DNA of 64,000 bases from Anaerolineae bacterium (GCA_022843745.1 JALHNB010000006.1:1-64000); one strand, 5' to 3'. Numbered from the stretch's first letter, positions 21,189 through 30,018 are shown. Notes: generated from the sequence alone by a model not told the origin. Numbers and translations: made by a program.

Positions 21189-22304
21189 TCATTCCAGAAG
21201 ATTAGCTTTCAATCGCGCGATTTCATCCTCACCGATTCCGGCTTTATCCCGCAAGTATGCTTCCACGCTTCCATATTTCTCGCGCAGATAAACCAGCGCC
21301 GCCCGCAGCGTTTCTGGGTTAGCGATCAGCAGCGGGTACAGGTCGTCTGTCGTCACCCCCAGGCGCATCAAAGGTTTGACCAGCTCCTTGACGACCTCGC
21401 GAACCGCCTCATAGTAAAGATTGCTCAGGGAATAATCGGCAATCACCACTTCCTCCGGCACACCCAGCACGAGCAGCAGCAGCGCAATCGTAATTCCGGT
21501 GCGGTCTTTACCAGCCGTACAGTGAATAACGGCTGGTAAGTTATCCGCTTCTGCCAGACCGCGCAGCGCACCGCCAATACTTTGAGCATTCTCGTCCATC
21601 ATGGTTTTCGTATAAGCCTCTAACATCAGCTTACCGAGATACGGCGGATTGATGAGCAGCGCCCGCAGTTGACGCGAGGATTCGCTTCTTGAGCGTTGGG
21701 AATGGACAGGCAGACTCACATAGTTAACACCTTCCGGCACGCGATCTGGCTCACTCTTCATTTCATCACCTGTTCTCAGATCACAGATGAGCTTGACCTC
21801 AAGCTGCGCCAGGTAAACCAGATCATCGTCTGTGAGGCCATGAAGCGTACCGGAGCGATACACCTGTCCCCAACGCACACCCCGTCCATCGGCTGTGCGA
21901 TAGCCGCCAATATCACGGAAATTTGGAACGCCTGTGACCCTCAAAATGCGTTCTGCCACGATCACCCGTTCACCATTCGCGAAATTCAACTCAAAATAGT
22001 AGCGACCCGCCGAATCCAGCCCGCTAATGACCGTGCGCTTTCCCTCAGAAATTTCCGCTAAGGGCTTTTCACGATCAATCGTATCAGGACGCAAACCTGC
22101 GTAGACGCGGACAGGGGCTGCATCGCTCTGCCATAGAATCTCAACATCACCATTTTCCAGACGGACAGCAGTCGCATCTGTTTTAGGCTGTGTAACGAGC
22201 GAAGCAGGCAGGGGATAACGCAGCCAACGTTTGCGCAGTGTCACCGCGCCGATCAACCCTGCCAGCCCACCAAATCCGGCCAATACTATCCAGAAAATCG
22301 GCAT
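21189..22304 (-). CDS. Membrane-anchored protein-tyrosine phosphatase (Y_phosphatase3 type)
   Basis: 371 residues. A membrane helix at about 4-22 is followed by a beta-rich region at about 45-120 that looks like a fibronectin-type or purple-acid-phosphatase N domain, then the phosphatase domain. That begins with the family signature NFRDIGGYRTADGRGVRWGQVYRSG and contains HCTAGKDRTG with nucleophile C262 and R268. Relatives remove phosphate from Tyr/Ser or phosphoinositides. The topology suggests the catalytic part could be outside the cell, unusual for a signalling phosphatase. It starts 7 bases after the alcohol dehydrogenase stop, so the two are one operon. Confidence 0.9.
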   Translation of the reverse strand: MPIFWIVLAGFGGLAGLIGAVTLRKRWLRYPLPASLVTQPKTDATAVRLENGDVEILWQSDAAPVRVYAGLRPDTIDREKPLAEISEGKRTVISGLDSAGRYYFELNFANGERVIVAERILRVTGVPNFRDIGGYRTADGRGVRWGQVYRSGTLHGLTDDDLVYLAQLEVKLICDLRTGDEMKSEPDRVPEGVNYVSLPVHSQRSRSESSRQLRALLINPPYLGKLMLEAYTKTMMDENAQSIGGALRGLAEADNLPAVIHCTAGKDRTGITIALLLLVLGVPEEVVIADYSLSNLYYEAVREVVKELVKPLMRLGVTTDDLYPLLIANPETLRAALVYLREKYGSVEAYLRDKAGIGEDEIARLKANLLE

Positions 22305-22311
22305 AATAACC

Positions 22312-23412
22312 TTAAAAAACGATCACACCACGTGCGACTCCACCTGTGAGCATCGCATCATAAGCGATGTTAATGGATTCGAGCGGATAACGGTTTGAAA
22401 TGAGATGATCGAGCTTGAGCTTGCCAGACATATACATGTCGATCATTAACGGAAAATCGCGACTGGGGTTGACCGTGCCGTAATAACTGCCTTTTATCGT
22501 TTTTTCCTGACGGGTAATGACCGCGCCGGGTAGATTCGTTCCCGATCCCATCGGCGACAACCCGACCAGCGTCAACGTTCCACCTGGGCGAACAGCTTCG
22601 AGGGCGGCTTCTTGCACAGCGGGGATACCAACAGCTTCAAAAACATGATCCGCGCCACGTCCACCCGTTAAATCGCGAATCGCTTGCAAAGTATGATTAT
22701 CCGCCAGCAGCGCGTGTGTAGCGTCAAAATCACGCGCAATTTCCATTTTTTCAGGGCTGCTATCGACGGCGATAATGGTCGATGCGCCACACAGTACCGC
22801 GCCCTGCAAAATATTGAGGCCAATCCCGCCACAGCCATAAACAACGACGCTCTCTCCGGGTCGCACACCCGCCGTATACATCGCCGCACCCACGCCCGTC
22901 GCGACAGCGCATCCTACTAAGGAAGCGACCTCCAAAGGCACATCCTTCCGAATCGCGATGCAGCTTTCTTGCGGAACAACTGCATATTCGGCAAAGCTCG
23001 CCAGTCCGCAGTAATGATAAACCGGCTGACCACGCCAGCTTAAACGGGGCGTACCGTCGAGCATCGTCCCCGCCCAGATGGGGCCGACGAAGGTATCGCA
23101 AAGATTCGGCTTCCCGTGCTGGCAGTAATAACACTGGCCGCAATCGGGTGCCCAACTGAGGACGACATGATCGCCCACACGAGCGCGTGTCACATTTGGC
23201 CCGACAGCCTCGACCACACCCGCGCCTTCATGTCCGCAAACGCAGGGCAGCGGATGTTTGGTCGTCCCGGTCATCACATGATAATCGCTGTGGCAAACGC
23301 CGCTGGCGACGACGCGCACCAGGACCTCACCCGCGCGCGGTGCTTCAAGTGTCAATTCTTCAATCTCAAACGGCCTGCCCGTTTCAACAAGTAATGCGGC
23401 TTTAATTTTCAT
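22312..23412 (-). CDS. Zinc-dependent alcohol dehydrogenase (MDR superfamily)
   Basis: 366 residues, usual length. Catalytic zinc ligands are visible in GVCHSD and GHEGAG, and the structural zinc site in CGQCYYCQHGKPNLC, the four-Cys lobe. The Rossmann fold follows with YGCGGIGLNILQGAVLCGA and an acidic residue (VDSSPEK) that favours NAD over NADP. It should oxidise primary alcohols or hydroxymethyl adducts; relatives include class III and NDMA-type enzymes, which I cannot separate by eye. Cytoplasmic. Confidence 0.93.
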   Translation of the reverse strand: MKIKAALLVETGRPFEIEELTLEAPRAGEVLVRVVASGVCHSDYHVMTGTTKHPLPCVCGHEGAGVVEAVGPNVTRARVGDHVVLSWAPDCGQCYYCQHGKPNLCDTFVGPIWAGTMLDGTPRLSWRGQPVYHYCGLASFAEYAVVPQESCIAIRKDVPLEVASLVGCAVATGVGAAMYTAGVRPGESVVVYGCGGIGLNILQGAVLCGASTIIAVDSSPEKMEIARDFDATHALLADNHTLQAIRDLTGGRGADHVFEAVGIPAVQEAALEAVRPGGTLTLVGLSPMGSGTNLPGAVITRQEKTIKGSYYGTVNPSRDFPLMIDMYMSGKLKLDHLISNRYPLESINIAYDAMLTGGVARGVIVF

Positions 23413-23504
23413 CGTTTTTCCTGCAAATTTGTTCGAAAAATGTCATGACCTAATCTTACGTCTGGCGAACGAAAACTGCCACCATCCAATTTGCGTAAAT
23501 CCTG

Positions 23505-23532
23505 TTGCCCTTCGCTGTCTTCCGTGTATAAT
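23505..23532 (+). promoter_or_regulatory. Candidate promoter of the DUF151 gene
   Basis: TTGCCC (23505-23510), 16-base spacer, TATAAT (23527-23532). Transcription would begin near 23539, about 70 bases before the chosen start. Confidence 0.5.
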
Positions 23533-23606
23533 CGCTGTTATGAGACCTCGTTGGTATGGAAATAAGGTCAGCGTCCGATTTGGCGCTGGATGTTGAGATA
23601 ATAATT

Positions 23607-24119
23607 ATGATAGAAGTAATCATCGACAGTATACGAGTCAGCTTGATGACACAGGATCGCATCGTTGTCCTCAAGGACACCAATAATGATCGCTATCTCC
23701 CGATTTGGATCGGCCCCTGCGAAGCGGATGCGATTACCGCCGAATTGCAGCAGCAGCCTGCGAAACGTCCTCTCACGCACGATTTATTGAAAAGCACGAT
23801 CCGTGAGTTGGGCGGGAAGGTTGTTCATATTTTAATTAATGAACTGCGCAATGACGTCTATTATGCGCGTATCCTGATTGATCTGGCGGATAAACAGGTG
23901 GAGATTGACTCGCGCCCCAGCGATGCGATTGCCCTCGCTGTCCGCGTGAAATCACCCATTTTTGTCGCCGAAAGCGTGATGGATCGGGCTTCGATCATCG
24001 AGGAAGATGATGTCGAAAACGAGCCGACTTCGGGCGAAGATGGCGAAGATAAACTGAGCGCATTCGCCGATTTTGTTGATTCGCTTGATCTGGACGATCT
24101 CGAAGACAGCGAAGATTAG
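23607..24119 (+). CDS. Bifunctional nuclease family protein (DUF151)
   Basis: 170 residues from the ATG at 23607; family members begin with this M-I-E-V-x-I-D-S-I-R-V pattern, so the 17-residue upstream extension is not used. Conserved blocks: [73 protein letters not shown]. The family has reported RNase/DNase activity in plants and is widespread in Chloroflexota, Thermotogota and actinobacteria; the role in bacteria is not settled. The C-terminal 35 residues are strongly acidic. Single-gene transcript upstream of dnaB. Confidence 0.93.
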   Translation: MIEVIIDSIRVSLMTQDRIVVLKDTNNDRYLPIWIGPCEADAITAELQQQPAKRPLTHDLLKSTIRELGGKVVHILINELRNDVYYARILIDLADKQVEIDSRPSDAIALAVRVKSPIFVAESVMDRASIIEEDDVENEPTSGEDGEDKLSAFADFVDSLDLDDLEDSED

Positions 24120-24243
24120 CCTTTTTCTGACTAAACCAGATCATAACTTGCGGCCAATAGCTGGACAGCAGTTATTTTCATTTCATATACAAAACGCTAT
24201 ACGGCCCTGTCTCAGTGAGCCGTTTTGTTTTCTCAGGTGAGTG

Positions 24244-25623
24244 ATGACGAATCAACAATATCCTTCTTCAGCGAATTCCGGCTTCACAGACCGCCCTGCA
24301 CCCTACAGTGAGGAAGCCGAAGAAGCCGTCCTGGGGGCGATCCTCACCAACCCGAACGTTATTTTTAACGTTGCCTCATTTCTTAAAGGCGAAGATTTTT
24401 ATATTCTGCGTCACCAGTATATTTGGGAAGCGATTCAACGCATCGTCGAACGCGGCGAAGAATTCGATTATCTGACCGTCAGCAAAGAACTCACGGACAT
24501 CGGACGACTGGACGAAGTTGGCGGCCCCTGGTATCTGCTGCGGCTCGTCAATAACACGCCCACATCCGTTCACGCCGAAGTCTATGCCAAAGTGGTCGAG
24601 CGTGCTGCCGTCCGCCGCCGCCTGATGACTGCCGCCGATGAAATCAAAGCGCTGGCGTTGAACGAAGAAATGGCGATTGAAAAGGTCACCGACGAAGCCG
24701 AGGCGCGGCTGTTCGGCGTGACTGAAAGCCAGTTGAAGCGCGATCTCGTGCCGATCAGTACCGTCATCAGCGAATATTGGGAACGCATGGAGCGCTTAAT
24801 CGGCGATCATGATGAAGCGCTCGGTTTACCGACAGGTTTCCGCGCACTGGATACGCTGCTCGGCGGCCTGCAAAAATCGGATTTGCTGATCTTCGCGGGT
24901 AGACCTGGAATGGGGAAAACCAGCTTTATGCTTTCCCTCGCGCTCAATGCCGCCCGATTCGACAAACGCATCGCCATTTTCACGATGGAAATGGGTGTCG
25001 AGCAGATTATCCAGCGTATGGTTTCGATGGAAACGGGCATCAACATGCAGCGTCTCCGTCTTGGTCAGGTCGATGAACTCGAATGGCGGCGGCTGGTCGA
25101 AGCCATGAGCCGTTTGCGCAACTTCAAAATTTTCATTGACGATACCCCCGCCATGAGTCCGATGCAAATGCGAGCCAAGTGCCGCCGTCTCGCCCGCGAA
25201 CAGGGCATTGATCTGATTATGGTCGATTATATTCAGTTGATGAACGCTGGCGGCGTGTACGAAAATAATCGCGTCCAGGAAGTCAGCTATATCAGCCGTA
25301 ATCTGAAAGAACTGGCGCGTGAACTCAATGTCCCGCTGTTTTCCGCCGCGCAGCTTTCCCGTGCGGTTGAGCAGCGCCAGGACAAGCGTCCACAGATGAG
25401 CGATCTCCGAGAATCGGGGTCAATTGAGCAGGACTCGGACATCGTGATGTTCCTCTATCGCGATGAGGTGTATAACGAAGCCACTGAATTTCCTAACCAG
25501 GCCGACATCATCATCGCTAAACATCGTAACGGCCCAACTGGAACTGTCTCGCTGTATTTCGACAAAACCATCACGCGCTTTATGGATGCCACCGCCCACA
25601 ATATCGACCTGAGCAGAGGCTGA
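24244..25623 (+). CDS. dnaB: Replicative DNA helicase DnaB
   Basis: 459 residues from the ATG at 24244 (a GTG lies directly before it). The hexameric helicase that opens the replication fork. The N-terminal domain (about 20-120: PYSEEAEEAVLGAILTNPNVI) contacts primase. The RecA-like domain has Walker A in AGRPGMGKTS, IFTMEMGVEQ, Walker B in LIMVDYIQLM, the sensor LSRAVEQRQDKRPQMSDLRESGSIEQDSD, and KHRNGPTG. No intein. It is the first gene of a three-gene replication operon: the dnaD-like gene follows with a TGATG overlap, then the helicase-loader-like gene. Confidence 0.98.
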   Translation: MTNQQYPSSANSGFTDRPAPYSEEAEEAVLGAILTNPNVIFNVASFLKGEDFYILRHQYIWEAIQRIVERGEEFDYLTVSKELTDIGRLDEVGGPWYLLRLVNNTPTSVHAEVYAKVVERAAVRRRLMTAADEIKALALNEEMAIEKVTDEAEARLFGVTESQLKRDLVPISTVISEYWERMERLIGDHDEALGLPTGFRALDTLLGGLQKSDLLIFAGRPGMGKTSFMLSLALNAARFDKRIAIFTMEMGVEQIIQRMVSMETGINMQRLRLGQVDELEWRRLVEAMSRLRNFKIFIDDTPAMSPMQMRAKCRRLAREQGIDLIMVDYIQLMNAGGVYENNRVQEVSYISRNLKELARELNVPLFSAAQLSRAVEQRQDKRPQMSDLRESGSIEQDSDIVMFLYRDEVYNEATEFPNQADIIIAKHRNGPTGTVSLYFDKTITRFMDATAHNIDLSRG

Positions 25624-26345
25624 TGCGCAAATTTAAAGGATTCAAGTCCGGCCCCGTACCCCAGATCAAAATGCCGGAATCATTCTTCACCGAGTTAGTG
25701 CCACTCATCAACGACCTGGCTGAACTCCAACTGACGCTTTTCTGCTTCTGGGCGCTTTATCAGAAAGAGGGCGAATATCGTTATCTGCGTCACAACGATT
25801 TTGCCGAGAGCGAAGCCCTGCTCGAATCATTGATCGTGGCTGATCCGCTTGCCGCCCCATTGATAACGCTCGATGCGGCGCTGAAAAAAGCCATCAAACG
25901 GGGTTCGCTGCTGACCGCCGAAATCAAATTGGCGAACGGTGCGGAACAGCTTTATTTCCTCAACACCGTCACAGGTCGCAAGGCGATTGCCAGCATCCAA
26001 CAGGGTGAATGGCAGCCCGGTGACGGTCATAATCCGGTGGAAATACTGCCGCCCCGCCCGACTATTTATCAGCTTTATGAGGATATTATCGGCACGATCA
26101 AGGGGACGATGGTCGATGCGCTCAAAGATGCCGAGCGCGAATTTCCGTATCCCTGGATCGAAGAAGCCTTTCAGCTTGCCGTCGAACATAATGCGCGAAA
26201 ATGGTCTTATGTGTATGCTATACTGGAACGCTGGGACAGAGAAGGAAGGGATCGTGGACTCGCTGGGGGACATTCTCAAACGGATGGAAAAGAGTATATC
26301 TCCGGGAAATATGCCGCCTACATCAAATACAAACCTGACGAATAA
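25623..26345 (+). CDS. DnaD-domain primosome protein
   Basis: 240 residues. The N-terminal half (PQIKMPESFFTELVPLINDLAELQLTLFCFWALYQKEG) resembles the winged-helix DDBH1 part of DnaD/DnaB-type initiation proteins. The C-terminal half carries the DDBH2 signature: YEDIIGTIKGTMVDALKDAEREFPYPWIEEAFQLAVEHNARKWSYVYAILERWDREG. In Bacillus, DnaD helps bring the helicase loader to the origin. Its position between dnaB and a DnaC/DnaI-like gene agrees. It overlaps dnaB by 1 base, and its last 92 bases overlap the next gene in another frame. Confidence 0.93.
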   Translation: MRKFKGFKSGPVPQIKMPESFFTELVPLINDLAELQLTLFCFWALYQKEGEYRYLRHNDFAESEALLESLIVADPLAAPLITLDAALKKAIKRGSLLTAEIKLANGAEQLYFLNTVTGRKAIASIQQGEWQPGDGHNPVEILPPRPTIYQLYEDIIGTIKGTMVDALKDAEREFPYPWIEEAFQLAVEHNARKWSYVYAILERWDREGRDRGLAGGHSQTDGKEYISGKYAAYIKYKPDE

Positions 26346-27633
26346 CGGCGGGCTTTGCCCAATTTGCGGGCAGCAGTCAATCTGCGGCGGAATCGGACTG
26401 ATCACTTATGAAGTACCCGTTGAAGACCCGCGTTTTGGGAAATTGTTTCGCTGTCCCAATAACCCGGTTGAGCAAGATGAGGATCGTCGCGAACGAATGC
26501 GCCGTCTCAGCAACCTGGAAGCCTATGCCGACAAAAATTTTTACAGCTTTGAGACGCAATTTCTCGGACTAGGGGTATCCCAAAATCAATCACTCGATCT
26601 GGCGCGAAATGCGGCTTTTAGCTTCGCCAACGATCAGCAGGGATGGCTGGTACTTGAAGGCACATATGGCTGTGGCAAAACCCATCTGGCGGCGGCTATC
26701 GGTAACGAACGGCTGAACAGGGGTGATCTGGTTTTATTTATCACCGCACCGGACTTGCTCGATCATCTGCGCAGCACCTATGGCCCTTCGTCCGAAATTT
26801 CGTATGACCAGATGTTTGACCGCATTCGGGGTGCGCAACTGCTGGTTCTGGATGATCTGGGCGCGGAAAACCCAAGCCCCTGGGCGCAGGAAAAATTATT
26901 CCAACTGCTCGATCACCGTTATACCCATAAACTGCCAACGGTCATCACGACTAATATTGACATGGATGCGTTCGATGCCCGCATTCGCAGCCGTCTGCTG
27001 GATGAAAATTTTGTCCGGCGGGTTCGCATCACCGCGCCAGATTATCGCAGCCCCAAACAAAGCCGGCACGAGCAAATTACCAACACTGCTCAATATCAGG
27101 GCATGACTTTTGACACCTTTGAGGTCAATGGAAATCTCGATTCCGAAGAACGCAGAAGCCTGAAAAACGCGCTGGATTACGCTTGGAAATATGCCGAAAA
27201 ACCTGAAAAATGGCTGATGCTGATCGGCCCCTATGGCTGCGGCAAAACCCATCTGGCAGCCGCCATCGAATATTATCGCCGGGAACGCCAGGCCAACACC
27301 GTTTTCCTCACAATACCGGATTTACTCGATTATCTCCGCACCACCTATCAACCCGGCGCACCCATCTCATTTGACCAGCGTTTTAATGCTGTGCGCAACG
27401 CCGAACTGTTGATTCTGGATGATTTGGGAACGGAGAACGCCACGCCCTGGGCGAAAGAAAAATTATTCCAGATTCTCGATTATCGCTATACCGCCCAGAT
27501 GCCGACGGTTATTACGTCATCCAAGCCTCTGGAAAAACTTGATGACCGTATCGCCAGCCGCTTATTAGATGTCCGCAGATGCGAAATCATTGCGATCCGA
27601 GCGCGAAGTTATCATCTGCGCGTGAAACGTTAG
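26254..27633 (+). CDS. Tandem double AAA+ helicase loader-like ATPase (DnaC/DnaI type)
   Basis: 459 residues from GTG at 26254, chosen because GGAAGG precedes it; a later ATG (26284) lacks a ribosome site. The N-terminal part has Cys pairs (CPICG at 35-39, C44, C67) that may bind zinc, as in DnaI. Two complete DnaC-like AAA+ domains follow. Domain 1, about 105-260, has Walker A GTYGCGKTH, Walker B LLVLDDLGAE, sensor VITTN and arginines RIRSRLLD. Domain 2, about 295-459, has GPYGCGKTH, LLILDDLGTE, VITSS and RIASRLLD. Both keep all motifs. Usual loaders have one such domain. As part of the dnaB-dnaD operon it likely loads DnaB. Confidence 0.9.
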   Translation: MDSLGDILKRMEKSISPGNMPPTSNTNLTNNGGLCPICGQQSICGGIGLITYEVPVEDPRFGKLFRCPNNPVEQDEDRRERMRRLSNLEAYADKNFYSFETQFLGLGVSQNQSLDLARNAAFSFANDQQGWLVLEGTYGCGKTHLAAAIGNERLNRGDLVLFITAPDLLDHLRSTYGPSSEISYDQMFDRIRGAQLLVLDDLGAENPSPWAQEKLFQLLDHRYTHKLPTVITTNIDMDAFDARIRSRLLDENFVRRVRITAPDYRSPKQSRHEQITNTAQYQGMTFDTFEVNGNLDSEERRSLKNALDYAWKYAEKPEKWLMLIGPYGCGKTHLAAAIEYYRRERQANTVFLTIPDLLDYLRTTYQPGAPISFDQRFNAVRNAELLILDDLGTENATPWAKEKLFQILDYRYTAQMPTVITSSKPLEKLDDRIASRLLDVRRCEIIAIRARSYHLRVKR

Positions 27634-27635
27634 CA

Positions 27636-28493
27636 ATGAGTCAGACGACCCTCGCAATCACTGCTTTTGAGTCGCGTCACAGGTACGCAGTTGATGAGTT
27701 GATATTTCGTAATTTCCAGGTACACACTCACCTGGACTGGCATGATATCGATGAATGGCTAGAAAAACGGCAAACCCCTGTTCGTCTGGCCTGGCAGGAT
27801 CGGAAACTCGTTGGGATTCTGGCGGCATCCAACACACTCAATCGCACCTGCTGGATTCGGGTAGCGGCGATACAGGACAGCGCACCCACGCAAACGATTA
27901 TGCGAGCCTTGTGGGATAGCCTCTACCCGGAATTGGTTCAACAAGGCTCTGAGCGAGTCTCGATGCTGATGACGCGCGATTGGGTCGAACAGCAGGCACG
28001 AGCGCTCGGCTTTGAATATGACGAAGACATTATTACCCTGCGGCGTATCGGCGAATCGCTACCAACAAGCCGTTTCAGCGGTGTTACCCTGCGCACGGCG
28101 ACTCTGGCTGATCTTGACCCGATCACTCAGATCGACCATGATTCTTTCGTAGCACCCTGGCAAATGACGCGCGACGAAATCCAACAGGCGCTGCGGGTCG
28201 CTGCCCTCTCAACGGTGGCCTTGCGCGATGACCACATCGTGGGCTATCAGATCAGCACCATTTACCGCGACGGCGCACATCTGGCGCGTCTGGCAGTCGC
28301 CCCCCAGCAACAGGGGCAGGGAATTGGCGGCACAGTTTTGAGCGACGCTCTACGCCGCTTTTTCAAGCGTGGCATCTACTCAATGACGGTGAATACGCAA
28401 ATGAGCAATCACCGTTCGCAGCACGTCTACCGGCACTTTGGTTTCCAGCGCAATGGTTACGACTTGGGTGTGTGGTCGAAAGGCATCGTATGA
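27636..28493 (+). CDS. GNAT N-acetyltransferase, probably two-domain
   Basis: 285 residues from the ATG at 27636, 2 bases after the loader gene's stop. The N-terminal half (about 1-140) looks like a degenerate GNAT domain. The C-terminal half (about 150-285) is complete: VTLRTATLADLDPITQIDHDSF, HLARLAVAPQQQGQGIGGTVLSDALRRF with the acetyl-CoA loop QQQGQGIGG, and NHRSQHVYRHFGFQRNG. This C-terminal layout is similar to RimI and mycothiol-synthase-like enzymes; the substrate is unknown. It is followed by a 32-base duplicated junction leading into the reductoisomerase-like gene. Confidence 0.87.
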   Translation: MSQTTLAITAFESRHRYAVDELIFRNFQVHTHLDWHDIDEWLEKRQTPVRLAWQDRKLVGILAASNTLNRTCWIRVAAIQDSAPTQTIMRALWDSLYPELVQQGSERVSMLMTRDWVEQQARALGFEYDEDIITLRRIGESLPTSRFSGVTLRTATLADLDPITQIDHDSFVAPWQMTRDEIQQALRVAALSTVALRDDHIVGYQISTIYRDGAHLARLAVAPQQQGQGIGGTVLSDALRRFFKRGIYSMTVNTQMSNHRSQHVYRHFGFQRNGYDLGVWSKGIV

Positions 28494-28553
28494 CAGTTGT
28501 ATATCGCAAAGAAGATGACGTATGACAGTTATATATCGCGAAGAAGATGGTGA
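28490..28553 (+). repeat. 32-base tandem duplication at the GNAT / KARI-like junction
   Basis: ATGACAGTTGTATATCGCAA (from 28490) recurs from 28522 with 2 changes in the first 28 bases. The first copy holds the ATGA that overlaps the GNAT stop, then runs into a stop after 11 codons (reading MTVVYRKEDDV). The second copy provides the start of the KARI-like gene (MTVIYREEDGD). The period of 32 is not a multiple of 3. Confidence 0.9.
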
Positions 28554-29535
28554 TCTCAACCATCTGGCAGGCAAGCGTGTCGGTGTGATCGGTTATGGTA
28601 ATCTGGGGCGGCCTGTTGCACTCAATCTACGCGACAGTGGCATCCAGGTAATCGTGAGCGAAACGCACGAAGATCGACAGGACTCTGCGCGGGGTGCTGG
28701 CTTTCCGATACTGCCCATCGCCGAAACAGTCCGGCAGGCAGATATTGTCATGCTCCTGGTCGCGGACGAAGCGATGCCCCAGATTTATCTAGAACAGGTT
28801 TCTCCTAATTTAAAACGAGGGGACACGCTTGTTTTTGCCAGTTCGTACAACATCGCTTTTGGCTATATCGAGCCGCCGCCATTTGTCGATGTTGGCCTCA
28901 TCGCGCCACGCATATTGGGCATTTCGGTACGCGAACGCTATCTGAATAACGAAGGATTTTTCAGTTTAATCGCTGTCGGGCAGGATGCCAGCGGTCAGGC
29001 CTGGCCCAAACTGCTGGCATTAGCGAAAGCATTAGGCTCACTCAAGGCAGGCGCGATTGAAATTGTATTTGAGCGAGAAGCTGAGTTAGACCTCTTCGTT
29101 CAACAAGCGATTATGCCTGCTTTTCATCACATCATGGTGACAGCAGCACAGTTATTGATGGATACGGGCTACCCGCCAGAGGTTGTGTTTACCGATCTTT
29201 ATCTTTCCGGTGAATTTTCCGATTATCTCGAACGTGCTGCCCAATCCGGCCTGCTCCCGGCACTGCGGCTGGCATCGCTTACAGCGCAATACGGCACATT
29301 CAGCCGTCTGGAGCGCTTTAACGATCTCAAATTGCAGCGTTTAATGGAGGTCACACTAGAAGAAATCCGCGACGGTGATTTCGCCAAAGAATGGGCAAAA
29401 GAATATGGCGATGGCTATCACCGTCTCAAACGTCTGTTTAAGGATCAGAATCAATTGGAGCTATGGGATTGGGAGCAACAGGCAATTGATCTGCTTAATC
29501 CGCTTCGAGACGAAACAGATGATACCATAAGCTAG
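28522..29535 (+). CDS. Ketol-acid reductoisomerase-like protein lacking catalytic residues
   Basis: 337 residues, aligning end to end with class I IlvC (about 330). The NADPH fold is at 18-110 with GYGNLGRP in place of GYGSQGHA. The catalytic His of HGFNI is replaced by Ser (SSYNI, near 108). In the knotted C-terminal domain D190 of ELDLF is kept, but the second metal ligand E194 is Gln, and the later Glu pair (E226, E230) reads Asp225 and Ser/Gly. FAKEWAKEY remains. With His and two metal ligands gone, normal branched-chain synthesis is unlikely; it may have another dehydrogenase role. The true ilvC would be elsewhere, as no ilvB, ilvN or ilvD is near. Confidence 0.85.
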   Translation: MTVIYREEDGDLNHLAGKRVGVIGYGNLGRPVALNLRDSGIQVIVSETHEDRQDSARGAGFPILPIAETVRQADIVMLLVADEAMPQIYLEQVSPNLKRGDTLVFASSYNIAFGYIEPPPFVDVGLIAPRILGISVRERYLNNEGFFSLIAVGQDASGQAWPKLLALAKALGSLKAGAIEIVFEREAELDLFVQQAIMPAFHHIMVTAAQLLMDTGYPPEVVFTDLYLSGEFSDYLERAAQSGLLPALRLASLTAQYGTFSRLERFNDLKLQRLMEVTLEEIRDGDFAKEWAKEYGDGYHRLKRLFKDQNQLELWDWEQQAIDLLNPLRDETDDTIS

Positions 29536-29591
29536 CGATACAACTGCCTGTTTTCGACGGATTTTCTTAAATCACTTCCGATTTACAACGG

Positions 29592-29882
29592 TCAAGCACC
29601 GTCCACACCTGGCACGCCCAGATCAAAGTAATTCCCACTTCGTCCATCGGGCAATACGCAATAGGGGTCAGGAGAGTCTATCGCAACGATAGTCCCACCA
29701 TACATGACGCATACGATCTGTTCGTAAACCTGTCCAACGCTTGGCCCCAGTACCGCGATAACAGCAATGACGACAACCGCCACCAGCACTAATATCAGCG
29801 CGTATTCAACCAAGCCTTGCCCACGTTCACGGCGAAGCGGGTTTTCCTGGTCGAGAGTCGAGGAATAAAAAAATGAACTCAT
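29592..29882 (-). CDS. Flp/Fap-type IVb pilin
   Basis: 96 residues from the ATG at 29882 (GGTGA 7 bases upstream); an upstream in-frame extension has no ribosome site. After a hydrophilic leader comes RRERGQGLVEYALILVLVAVVVIAVIAVLGP, the Flp pilin signature: G-Q-G-L-V-E-Y-A, the Glu5 equivalent and a single hydrophobic helix. Prepilin cleavage is expected before the QGLVEYA segment. The C-terminal tail (about 35 residues with two Cys) is longer than in minimal Flp pilins. No tad assembly gene is adjacent, so it depends on a locus elsewhere. Confidence 0.9.
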   Translation of the reverse strand: MSSFFYSSTLDQENPLRRERGQGLVEYALILVLVAVVVIAVIAVLGPSVGQVYEQIVCVMYGGTIVAIDSPDPYCVLPDGRSGNYFDLGVPGVDGA

Positions 29883-30018
29883 GTTACATTCACCAAATAA
29901 TGAAGATATATATTTAACAATAGCGGAAAAAACTATACAAAAACATAAAATCCGTAAATCCATTTGTCAAAAAATGAAGAAACAAACACTTTTTTACGTA
30001 TTTCACAAATTATTAAGG

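Noticed and set aside
25939-26253. Long upstream extension of the double AAA+ gene
   Set aside because: It lies inside the dnaD-like gene in another frame; the GTG at 26254 has the ribosome site.
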